Shown here: positions 1 to 5,237 of the stretch, in pieces
How the letters are laid out: every line of letters starts with the position of its first letter
Numbering within the stretch: the stretch's first letter is position 1
Assembly: GCA_002449575.1 (NCBI GenBank)
Contig: DJXC01000072.1
Location: 1 to 5,237, forward strand
Reading direction: 5' to 3'
DNA length: 5,237 nucleotides
Source: Ruminococcus sp. UBA7014
GTDB taxonomy: Bacteria > Bacillota > Clostridia > Oscillospirales > Ruminococcaceae
The notes under the pieces: generated by a model
The model's input: the letters and a program-made list of their open reading frames with translations, nothing else
Told to the model about the DNA's origin: nothing
The model's database searches: none
Program-made: the position numbers and the translations under genes

Positions 1-2183
1 CACTGGGGGCATACGTCATTGATAATGCCTGTATATCCACATACCGGGTCACGGTCTACAGGATGATTGATAGAACCATAACCAATGCCGGATTCTTTCA
101 TACATCTGATGACTTTCTCGAATGCAGAAAGATTTTTAAGCGGGTCGCCGTCAAGTTCCACATAACTGATATGACCGGCATTTGTCAATGCATGATAGGG
201 AGCTTCAATCTGGATTTTTTCAAATGCGCTGATGGGATAATAAACAGGTACATGGAAAGAATTGGTATAATATTCTCTGTCAGTCACACCGGGAATGATA
301 CCATATCTTTTTTTATCCATACGGACAAATCTGCCGGATAAGCCCTCGGCAGGGGTTGCCAGTAAGGAGAAATTCAACCCTGTGTCCTGTGCTTCTTTGT
401 CAAGCCGTTTCCGCATTCTGGTAATGATTTCCAGACCGAGTTTACGAGCTTGTTCGCTTTCTCCGTGATGTTTACCGATTAAGCATTTCAGTGTTTCGGC
501 AAGTCCGATAAAGCCTACAGAAAGTGTACCATGTTTCAGGACTTCAGCAACACTGTCATCGGGAGCGAGTTTTTCAGAATCAATCCAGATGCCCTGGCCC
601 ATCAGGAACGGGAAGTTACGAACTTTTTTCTGACACTGAATCTCAAATCTGTGTTTGAGCTGGTCAATCGCCAGATTCATAATTTCATCAAGGCTTGCAA
701 AGAAAGTGTCCAGATTATGGTCTGCCTTGATTGCCAGTCTGGGAAGGTTGACAGAAGTAAAGCTTAAATTGCCTCTGCCAGTAACAATTTCACGGCTGGG
801 GTCATGCACATTGCCGATAACTCTGGTACGGCAGCCCATATAAGCAATTTCCGTCCGGTAGTCGCCCGGTTTGTAGTACTGGAGATTGTACGGTGCATCT
901 ATGAAAGAAAAATTCGGGAACAGTCTCTTGGCAGATACCCGGCAGGCAAGCTTGAATAAATCATAGTTCGGGTCTTCAGGATTATAGTTAATGCCTTCTT
1001 TAATCTTGAAGATATGAATCGGGAAGATAGGGGTTTCACCGTTGCCGAGACCGGCTTCGTTGGCAAGCAGAATGTTTTTTATTACCATACGTCCTTCCGG
1101 TGTGGTATCTGTACCATAATTGATTGACGAAAACGGTGTCTGTGCGCCTGCACGGCTGTTCATGGTGTTTAAATTATGCACCAGTGCTTCCATTGCCTGA
1201 TAAGCTGCACGGTCTGTTTCCTGATAAGCATGTGCAGCAGTGAATTTCAGAATTTTTGCAGTCAGTTCCGGTGTCAGGGATTTCTCTAAAGCGGTTTTGA
1301 TTTTTTCTGCAAAGCCATTGTCATTGGCGAGTACCGGAATCAGGTTTTCATGCAGCTTGATTTCATCACACAGATGCAGAACATATTCAGCAGGATTTTC
1401 TGTTTCTGTCAGAAGTTCCAGCGCACGGGCAAGATTCTGACGGTATCTTGTTGCATATGTTTTCCGGATGCCGTCCGCCATAGCATAGTCAAAATTCGGA
1501 ACACTCTGACCGCCGTGCTGGTCATTCTGGTTCGACTGAATTGCAATACAGGCAAGTGCGGAATAACTTGCAATGTCATTCGGTTCTCTCAGGAAGCCGT
1601 GACCGGTGGAAAATCCACCTTTGAACAGCTTGACTAAATCAATCTGACAACAAGTTGTTGTCAGTGTCAGAAAGTCCAAATCATGAATATGAATATCACC
1701 TTCGGCGTGCGCCTTGGCATGTTCTGGTTTCAGAACATATAATTCATAGAATTCTTTAGCGGAAACACTGCCGTATTTCAGCATTGTTCCCATTGCAGTG
1801 TCACCGTCAATATTGGCATTTTCACGTTTGATGTCACTGTCTTTTGCAGAATGGAAAGTCAGCTCGTTGAGTACTTTCATCAGATTGGTTTTCATTTCTC
1901 TGGAGCGTGTCCGTTCGTAACGGTAGAGAATATAAGCTTTTGCTGTATGAGCATGTCCACGCTGAATCAGAACTTTTTCGACAAAATCCTGTACTTGTTC
2001 TACAGTCGGAGGATTGTCGACACATTGTTCTTCACAAAGTTGACATACTTGTTTAGCAATAGCCTCAGCTTCGGTACGGTCAGACCCCCCTACTGCCTGA
2101 GCTGCCTTGAATACAGCATTACTGATTTTTTCCATATCGAACGGGACTTGCCGTCCGTCACGCTTGATTATATTACTCAACAT
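1..2183 (-). CDS. nrdD: Anaerobic (class III) ribonucleoside-triphosphate reductase NrdD, C-terminus cut off by the window edge
   Basis: This cytosolic glycyl-radical enzyme reduces ribonucleoside triphosphates to dNTPs without oxygen; its partner activase NrdG normally lies nearby and is not in the window. I read an unbroken frame of 727 codons plus two bases. Residues 1 to about 90 form an ATP-cone (starts MLSNIIKRDGRQVPFDMEKI), the allosteric nucleotide-binding domain. The catalytic barrel shows the paired cysteines C178-C179 (TTTCCQ, matching the region of the E. coli second catalytic cysteine), the family signature HGGQS at 223-227, the thiyl-radical cysteine C451 in YMGCRTRV, and GRGNLSFTSVNLPR just after it. 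Near the edge, C715, C725 and probably C728 belong to the zinc site. The RVSGY-type glycyl-radical loop lies beyond base 1. The ATG at 2183 is chosen because AAGGAG sits 11 nt upstream and the ATP-cone starts there. The identification is secure from the motifs; completeness of the C-terminus cannot be judged. Confidence 0.97.
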   Translation of the reverse strand, partial: MLSNIIKRDGRQVPFDMEKISNAVFKAAQAVGGSDRTEAEAIAKQVCQLCEEQCVDNPPTVEQVQDFVEKVLIQRGHAHTAKAYILYRYERTRSREMKTNLMKVLNELTFHSAKDSDIKRENANIDGDTAMGTMLKYGSVSAKEFYELYVLKPEHAKAHAEGDIHIHDLDFLTLTTTCCQIDLVKLFKGGFSTGHGFLREPNDIASYSALACIAIQSNQNDQHGGQSVPNFDYAMADGIRKTYATRYRQNLARALELLTETENPAEYVLHLCDEIKLHENLIPVLANDNGFAEKIKTALEKSLTPELTAKILKFTAAHAYQETDRAAYQAMEALVHNLNTMNSRAGAQTPFSSINYGTDTTPEGRMVIKNILLANEAGLGNGETPIFPIHIFKIKEGINYNPEDPNYDLFKLACRVSAKRLFPNFSFIDAPYNLQYYKPGDYRTEIAYMGCRTRVIGNVHDPSREIVTGRGNLSFTSVNLPRLAIKADHNLDTFFASLDEIMNLAIDQLKHRFEIQCQKKVRNFPFLMGQGIWIDSEKLAPDDSVAEVLKHGTLSVGFIGLAETLKCLIGKHHGESEQARKLGLEIITRMRKRLDKEAQDTGLNFSLLATPAEGLSGRFVRMDKKRYGIIPGVTDREYYTNSFHVPVYYPISAFEKIQIEAPYHALTNAGHISYVELDGDPLKNLSAFEKVIRCMKESGIGYGSINHPVDRDPVCGYTGIINDVCPQ

Positions 2184-2194
2184 ATCGCTGAAAA

Positions 2195-2200
2195 CTCCTT
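2195..2200 (-). promoter_or_regulatory. Ribosome binding site of nrdD
   Basis: AAGGAG on the minus strand, 11 nt before the ATG at 2183. It fixes the start so that the whole ATP-cone domain is included. Confidence 0.8.
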
Positions 2201-2217
2201 TTTCTGAAAATATTACG

Positions 2218-2233
2218 GCACAATATCTGGTAT
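2218..2233. promoter_or_regulatory. Putative NrdR box in the nrdD leader
   Basis: The plus-strand 16-mer GCACAATATCTGGTAT matches the published NrdR-box consensus (acaCwAtATmTwGtgt) at 13 of 16 positions. NrdR is the ATP-cone repressor of ribonucleotide reductase genes. The site lies roughly +17 to +32 from the predicted nrdD start of transcription, where a bound repressor could block elongation or promoter clearance. NrdR boxes usually occur in pairs. The nearest candidate partner (2244-2259, overlapping the -10) keeps only the central wAtATmTwG core and sits 26 bp away centre to centre, not the usual three helical turns. NrdR control is therefore an inference. Confidence 0.5.
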
Positions 2234-2255
2234 GCCGGATAAAGTGCTATATATT

Positions 2256-2284
2256 AGTATAACGTATATTTCCAGAATTGTCAA
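2256..2284 (-). promoter_or_regulatory. Sigma-A-type promoter of nrdD
   Basis: On the minus strand, TTGACA (2284-2279) and TATACT (2261-2256) are separated by exactly 17 bp. The -35 is perfect and the -10 matches 5 of 6. Transcription would start near 2249, giving a leader of about 66 nt before the nrdD ATG. The -10 is embedded in an AT-rich stretch that partly resembles an NrdR box. Confidence 0.8.
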
Positions 2285-2332
2285 GCCGTGATAATGTACA
2301 ATAAGATTGGTGAATATTATGTAATTGTTGTT

Positions 2333-2358
2333 AAAAAAGCACAAAAGTAAGCTTTTTT
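2333..2358. terminator. Weak symmetrical A/T-rich hairpin, possible terminator
   Basis: AAAAAAGC (2333-2340) and GCTTTTTT (2351-2358) are inverted repeats around a 10-nt loop. Each strand would carry a U-rich 3' arm, but only two G-C pairs hold the stem, so it would be a poor terminator. It may be chance in an AT-rich spacer. Confidence 0.25.
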
Positions 2359-2408
2359 CTCAAAAAATAAGCAAAAACAAAGGCTTTAATCCACGAAAGA
2401 AACAGAAA

Positions 2409-2438
2409 ATATAAACCACAATATATTGTGGCTTATAT
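2409..2438. repeat. 30-bp near-perfect palindrome, possible operator with an NrdR-box-like core
   Basis: The core CCACAATATATTGTGG (2416-2431) is a perfect 16-bp palindrome. After one mismatch (A2415 opposite C2432) the symmetry continues for six more bases on each side (ATATAA and TTATAT), so 28 of 30 positions are symmetric with no spacer. The core matches the NrdR consensus at 14 of 16 positions, better than the site next to the nrdD promoter. It lies about 130 bp from the aroF -35 and about 125 bp from the nrdD -35. I found no partner box at the usual three-turn spacing. It could equally be another regulator's operator or a structured RNA element. Confidence 0.6.
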
Positions 2439-2561
2439 CTCATGACAAAAAAAGGAAACCGGAACTTTAGTACTATATTGCTGAAATAATCTGTCAGGCT
2501 GCGCCTGCATCTGAAAGATTTGTTTCTGAACATGTAGACCATGAAAAAAAATTAATTCCAC

Positions 2562-2590
2562 TTGACAAATTTTTTAAAATAGTGTATAAT
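2562..2590 (+). promoter_or_regulatory. Consensus sigma-A promoter of the DAHP synthase gene
   Basis: TTGACA (2562-2567) and TATAAT (2585-2590) are separated by 17 bp, a perfect match to the housekeeping consensus. Transcription would start near 2597, giving a leader of only about 30 nt. That leaves no room for a T-box, riboswitch or attenuator, so any control by aromatic amino acids would be at the enzyme or by a DNA-binding regulator. Confidence 0.9.
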
Positions 2591-2611
2591 AAGACAGATT
2601 TATTTTTTTTT

Positions 2612-2617
2612 AAGGAG
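2612..2617 (+). promoter_or_regulatory. Ribosome binding site that sets the DAHP synthase start
   Basis: AAGGAG ends at 2617. The in-frame ATG at 2619 is only 1 nt away, too close for initiation; the ATG at 2628 is 10 nt away and fits; the ATG at 2634 is 16 nt away. This favours 2628. Confidence 0.8.
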
Positions 2618-2627
2618 TATGACAGCT

Positions 2628-3656
2628 ATGAGTATGGAATTTATCAGAAAATTACCAATCCCAAAAGAGATTAAAGAACAGTATCCGCTTTCTGTTGCAT
2701 TCGAGACACGCAAAAAGCAAAGAGATGAAGAAACAGCAAAGATTTTTAAAGGCGAATCAGACAAGCTGATTCTGATTATTGGTCCTTGTTCTGCTGACAG
2801 GGAAGATGCAGTAATGGAATATATTCACCGTCTGGCAAAAGTACAGGAAGAAGTGCAGGAGAAAATTCAGATTATTCCCAGAATCTATACAAATAAGCCC
2901 AGAACTAACGGCACAGGCTATAAAGGAATGGTGCATCAGCCTGACCCCACTAAGGCAGAAGATATGCTCGAAGGACTGATTTCTATCCGGAAACTGCACA
3001 GACGTGCTATTGAAGAAACAGGCTTTACTTGCGCAGATGAAATGCTGTATCCGGAAAATTACAGATATTTATCAGATTTGCTTTCTTATGTGGCAGTCGG
3101 TGCAAGAAGCGTGGAAGACCAGCAGCACAGACTTACTGTCAGCGGCATGGATATTCCGGCAGGGATGAAAAATCCTACAAGCGGAGATTTATCTGTCATG
3201 TTCAATTCGATTTATGCTGCACAGTCAAAACATACGTTCTTATACAGAGGCTGGGAAGTGCATACTTCCGGAAATCCGCTGGCACATGCCATTCTGAGAG
3301 GATTCGTCAACAAGCACGGGGAATCACAGCCCAATTATCATTATGAAGATTTGCTGCTGACTTATCATCATTATAAAGAAAAACATCTTGAAAATCCTGC
3401 TGTGATTATTGATACCAATCATTGTAATTCTAATAAATGCTGGTATGAACAGCCCAGAATTGCAAACGAAGTTCTGCACGCCTGCCGTCATAACAGCGAC
3501 ATCAAAAAAATGGTCAAGGGCTTCATGATTGAAAGCTATCTCGAAGATGGCGCACAGAAAGTCGGCGAAGGCATCTACGGCAAGTCAATTACAGACCCCT
3601 GTCTCGGTTGGGACAAGACTCATGATTTGATTTTGAGAATCGCTGACCAGTTATAA
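2628..3656 (+). CDS. aroF: 3-deoxy-7-phosphoheptulonate (DAHP) synthase, type I AroFGH family
   Basis: This cytosolic aldolase condenses phosphoenolpyruvate with erythrose 4-phosphate to DAHP, committing carbon to chorismate and the aromatic amino acids. From the ATG at 2628 the protein has 342 residues, close to the 350 of E. coli AroG. All four metal ligands can be placed: C54 in GPCS (52-55), H265 in DTNHCNSNK, E302 in GFMIES and D323 in YGKSITD. The substrate-binding segments KPRT (90-93), GARSVEDQQHR (158-168) and GMKNPTSGD (179-187) are also present. PRTNGTGYKGM differs from the enteric PRTTVGWKGL and looks like the clostridial version. The N-terminal extension of about 45 residues before the barrel is the region that carries feedback control in AroG, so feedback inhibition is possible, but the effector cannot be read from sequence. 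It is a monocistron with its own promoter and terminator. The symbol aroF is used loosely; aroG or aroH would be equally defensible. Confidence 0.95.
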   Translation: MSMEFIRKLPIPKEIKEQYPLSVAFETRKKQRDEETAKIFKGESDKLILIIGPCSADREDAVMEYIHRLAKVQEEVQEKIQIIPRIYTNKPRTNGTGYKGMVHQPDPTKAEDMLEGLISIRKLHRRAIEETGFTCADEMLYPENYRYLSDLLSYVAVGARSVEDQQHRLTVSGMDIPAGMKNPTSGDLSVMFNSIYAAQSKHTFLYRGWEVHTSGNPLAHAILRGFVNKHGESQPNYHYEDLLLTYHHYKEKHLENPAVIIDTNHCNSNKCWYEQPRIANEVLHACRHNSDIKKMVKGFMIESYLEDGAQKVGEGIYGKSITDPCLGWDKTHDLILRIADQL

Positions 3657-3670
3657 ACTAGAATAATATG

Positions 3671-3701
3671 AAAAACCGGACTGTGAACCCGTCCGGTTTT
3701 T
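3671..3701. terminator. Bidirectional rho-independent terminator between convergent genes
   Basis: AAAAACCGGAC (3671-3681) and GTCCGGTTTTT (3691-3701) form a perfect 11-bp stem around a 9-nt loop. Either strand gives a G-C-rich stem ending in a U run, and on the plus strand a second T tract follows. It starts 15 bp after the DAHP synthase stop codon and lies 6 bp from the scfB stop codon, so one hairpin can serve both transcripts. Confidence 0.93.
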
Positions 3702-3706
3702 GATTT

Positions 3707-5113
3707 TTAACAGTTTTTGAATGCGGTGCTGACTTCATCAGGTGCGAGATGTTCCATCTTCTTGACTGCCTGAATCATGATGGCACATTCCAGACGCTTC
3801 TTTTCCAGTTCGCAGGAGAGCGTATGCGATTCCAGAATATTGCCCTGATATTGATAGTTATTCGCATTGCAGCCGCCGGAACAGTAAAATTTCGCCCAGC
3901 AGTCACGGCATTTTGATTTGTTGTAGATATGAGACTGTGAAAATTCATATTTCATTTCTTCGTTGAAAGTACCTTCTTCAAGATTGCCCATTTTATATTC
4001 TTCAATACCGACAAACTGGTGACAGGGATAAATATCACCGTCTGGCGTAATTGCAACATATTCATTGCCGCAGCCACAGCCTTTCAGCCGCTTGATTGCA
4101 CACGGACCTGCATCAAGGTCAATCATGAAATGGAAAAAATTAAAATGCTTTCCGGCTCTGTCGTTTTCAAGAATCTGATTGGCAAGAAGCTCATATTCCG
4201 CAGAGATTGCCGGAATATCTTCTTCTGTCAGCGCATAGGGATATTTGCTTTCACACACAACAGGCTCAACAGAAATCTGGTCAAATCCGGCTTCATAGAG
4301 ACTGAATACATCTTTGGCAAAATCAAGATTATATTTTGTGAAAGTACCTCTTACATAATAGTCAAGACTCTTGTCACGCTGCTCTACAAGTTTTTTGAAC
4401 TTCGGCAGAATAATGTCATAAGTGCCTTTGCCGCCGGTGACAGGGCGCATTCTGTCATTGGTTTCTTTTCTGCCGTCAATAGATAAGACAACATTCGACA
4501 TTTCAGAATTAATAAAAGCAATCGCATCATCATTCAGGAGTGTGCCGTTTGTAGTGATGGTAAACCGGAATTTCTTTCCGGTTTCTTTTTCACGTTCACG
4601 GGCATACCTGACAACTTCTTTCACAGCATTGAAATTCATGAGCGGTTCGCCGCCGAAAAAGTCCAGTTCCAGAAATTTTCTGTTCTGAGATTTTTCAATC
4701 AGAAAATCAATGGCAAGTTTGCCGGTTTCGACAGGCATCAGCTTTCGACCTGTGCCGAAATCACCCGTGGAAGCAAAACAATATTTGCATCTCATATTAC
4801 AGTCATGAGAGATATGCAGACACATTGCCTTAATTGGAGCGGGTGCAGCAAAACGGGCATATTTTTCATATTCGTCATTGGCAAACAGAATTTTCTGGTC
4901 AGCAAGTTCTTTCAGTTCCTGATAACAGTCCAGAATTTCCTGAACCGGAAAACTGTCGCTTAATTTTTTGACAATTGCCGCCGGACATTCGTCTGCAAAC
5001 GGGGGAGCAGCATCATCCAGCATTTTATAAGTCAGCTCATCAACGATATGTACACCGCCGCTGTTGACATCCAGAACAATATACAATCCGTTCATTTCAT
5101 ATTTGTGTATCAT
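3707..5113 (-). CDS. scfB: Radical SAM/SPASM maturase of the SCIFF ranthipeptide (CteB-like)
   Basis: This enzyme installs thioether crosslinks from cysteines to threonine in the SCIFF peptide, as shown for the C. thermocellum homologue CteB. The predicted protein has 468 residues. Residues 1 to about 90 (MIHKYEMNGLYIVLDVNSGG...) match the family's N-terminal RiPP recognition element, which grips the precursor leader. C105, C109 and C112 (CNMRCKYC) bind the SAM [4Fe-4S] cluster, and GGEP follows at 154-157. The C-terminal SPASM region has C348-x10-G-x4-C364, C402-xx-C405-x5-C411-x3-C415 and C434, with extra cysteines at 338 and 346; it should hold two auxiliary clusters. The ATG at 5113 is preferred over the one at 5125 because the ribosome binding site abuts 5125 and lies 12 nt from 5113, and known homologues begin MIH. 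The tail of scfA lies 86 bp upstream on the same strand, confirming the assignment. I see no promoter of its own, so expression probably depends on readthrough from scfA. Confidence 0.95.
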   Translation of the reverse strand: MIHKYEMNGLYIVLDVNSGGVHIVDELTYKMLDDAAPPFADECPAAIVKKLSDSFPVQEILDCYQELKELADQKILFANDEYEKYARFAAPAPIKAMCLHISHDCNMRCKYCFASTGDFGTGRKLMPVETGKLAIDFLIEKSQNRKFLELDFFGGEPLMNFNAVKEVVRYAREREKETGKKFRFTITTNGTLLNDDAIAFINSEMSNVVLSIDGRKETNDRMRPVTGGKGTYDIILPKFKKLVEQRDKSLDYYVRGTFTKYNLDFAKDVFSLYEAGFDQISVEPVVCESKYPYALTEEDIPAISAEYELLANQILENDRAGKHFNFFHFMIDLDAGPCAIKRLKGCGCGNEYVAITPDGDIYPCHQFVGIEEYKMGNLEEGTFNEEMKYEFSQSHIYNKSKCRDCWAKFYCSGGCNANNYQYQGNILESHTLSCELEKKRLECAIMIQAVKKMEHLAPDEVSTAFKNC

Positions 5114-5125
5114 AGATAGAATCAT

Positions 5126-5131
5126 TCCTTT
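5126..5131 (-). promoter_or_regulatory. Ribosome binding site of scfB
   Basis: AAAGGA on the minus strand touches the upstream ATG (5125) directly and lies 12 nt from the ATG at 5113. Initiation at 5113 is therefore favoured, at a slightly long spacing. A C-rich run (5137-5133) sits just upstream of it. Confidence 0.65.
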
Positions 5132-5137
5132 CGGGGG

Positions 5138-5159
5138 AGGGCATACAGAAAAACGCCCT
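5138..5159 (-). promoter_or_regulatory. Candidate alternative (antiterminator-like) hairpin before scfB
   Basis: In the transcript, AGGGC (5159-5155), the 3' arm of the terminator stem, can instead pair with GCCCU (5142-5138) across a 12-nt loop containing the U tract. The two pairings exclude each other. The alternative stem is only 5 bp, so its role is speculative. Confidence 0.3.
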
Positions 5160-5175
5160 GCACGGAGTACAGGGC
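5149..5175 (-). terminator. Intercistronic terminator/attenuator between scfA and scfB
   Basis: On the minus strand GCCCTG (5175-5170) and CAGGGC (5160-5155) form a 6-bp G-C-rich stem with a 9-nt loop, followed by G and five Ts (5153-5149). It lies 24 nt after the scfA stop codon and upstream of scfB. The short stem and T run suggest a leaky terminator that would keep precursor transcript in excess over maturase transcript, as in other RiPP operons. Confidence 0.75.
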
Positions 5176-5199
5176 AGTGATTCCTGAAGTATCAATCAA

Positions 5200-5237
5200 T
5201 TACTTGTTTTCCTTTTCGCACTTCTGGTTAGCAACTG
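5200..5237 (-). CDS. scfA: SCIFF (six-cysteine ranthipeptide) precursor, C-terminal fragment only
   Basis: Only the last 12 residues, preceded by two bases of another codon, lie in the window: VANQKCEKENK follows a codon ending in CA, then TAA at 5202-5200. In known SCIFF peptides a segment of the form SCT-V-x-NQ-x-CE ends the cysteine-rich core, so this fits the last cysteine and the charged tail. SCIFF stands for six cysteines in about forty-five residues; the leader and the other five cysteines lie beyond the right edge. The position directly upstream of scfB on the same strand is the standard arrangement. The fragment is too short to identify alone; the neighbour makes the call convincing. 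Confidence 0.88.
   Translation of the reverse strand, partial: VANQKCEKENK

Larger units (their letters stand above)
2285..2561. other. Noncoding spacer between the two divergent promoters
   Basis: About 277 bp, very AT-rich, with no convincing gene. It holds a weak A/T hairpin (2333-2358), a 30-bp near-perfect palindrome (2409-2438) and a small perfect hairpin CAGGC-TGC-GCCTG (2495-2507). The only open frame of note (minus strand, 2542 to 2360) has no ribosome binding site and reads as low-complexity hydrophobic residues. An untranslated small RNA cannot be excluded, but I see no clear promoter inside the spacer. Confidence 0.6.

Noticed and set aside
1851..2207. Open frame of 118 codons on the plus strand over the start of nrdD
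   Set aside because: It is antisense to the ATP-cone region of nrdD, which is a clear family match; the plus-strand product has no recognisable features.
2360..2542. Open frame of 60 codons on the minus strand in the intergenic spacer
   Set aside because: There is no ribosome binding site before the ATG at 2542, the product is a low-complexity run of aromatic and basic residues, and the frame crosses the 30-bp palindrome, which better explains the sequence.
2591..2627. Possible T-box, riboswitch or tryptophan-type leader before the DAHP synthase gene
   Set aside because: The predicted leader is only about 30 nt, mostly A and T, too short for any of these elements.
2757..2999. Open frame of 80 codons on the minus strand within the DAHP synthase gene
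   Set aside because: It is antisense to the catalytic core (GPCS to KPRT region) of the DAHP synthase and has no initiation signal.
4019..4486. Open frame of 155 codons on the plus strand
   Set aside because: It lies antisense inside scfB, whose frame carries unambiguous motifs throughout; no ribosome binding site or recognisable domain supports it.
1..5237. Mobile elements, CRISPR arrays, tRNA or rRNA genes
   Set aside because: No transposase or integrase frame, no spaced direct repeats and no clover-leaf or rRNA-like segments were seen; coding density and base use look uniform across the window.

Overview
The window looks like a chromosomal segment of an anaerobic Clostridia-class Firmicute, possibly Ruminococcus/Oscillospiraceae-like. 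The reasons are a class III (oxygen-sensitive) ribonucleotide reductase, a SCIFF ranthipeptide locus (a hallmark of Clostridia), AAGGAG-type ribosome binding sites and sigma-A promoters with near-consensus boxes. The genus is an inference. I see no sign of a mobile element, tRNA, rRNA or CRISPR array.

Layout. Positions 1-2183 (minus strand) are nrdD, the anaerobic ribonucleoside-triphosphate reductase. It is complete at its N-terminus and runs off the left edge just before its second zinc CxxC pair and the glycyl-radical tail. A 444-bp divergent intergenic region (2184-2627) follows. It holds a TTGACA-17-TATACT promoter for nrdD, an NrdR-box-like site just downstream of it, a 30-bp near-perfect palindrome whose core also resembles an NrdR box, and a TTGACA-17-TATAAT promoter for the next gene. 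Positions 2628-3656 (plus strand) are a type I DAHP synthase, the first enzyme of the shikimate pathway. A strong symmetrical terminator (3671-3701) separates it from the convergent gene. Positions 3707-5113 (minus strand) are scfB, the radical SAM/SPASM maturase of SCIFF. At the right edge are the last 12 codons of scfA, the SCIFF precursor peptide. Between scfA and scfB is a terminator hairpin whose 3' arm could instead pair with a downstream segment next to the scfB ribosome binding site.

How the genes work together. scfA and scfB form a two-gene RiPP cassette: ScfB installs Cys-to-Thr thioether crosslinks on ScfA. The intergenic hairpin would let much more precursor than enzyme be made. 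nrdD (dNTP supply) and the DAHP synthase (aromatic biosynthesis) are housekeeping genes transcribed divergently from separate promoters. No functional link among the three units is evident beyond an anaerobic lifestyle.

The least explained parts are the scfA-scfB leader and the palindrome between nrdD and the DAHP synthase gene.
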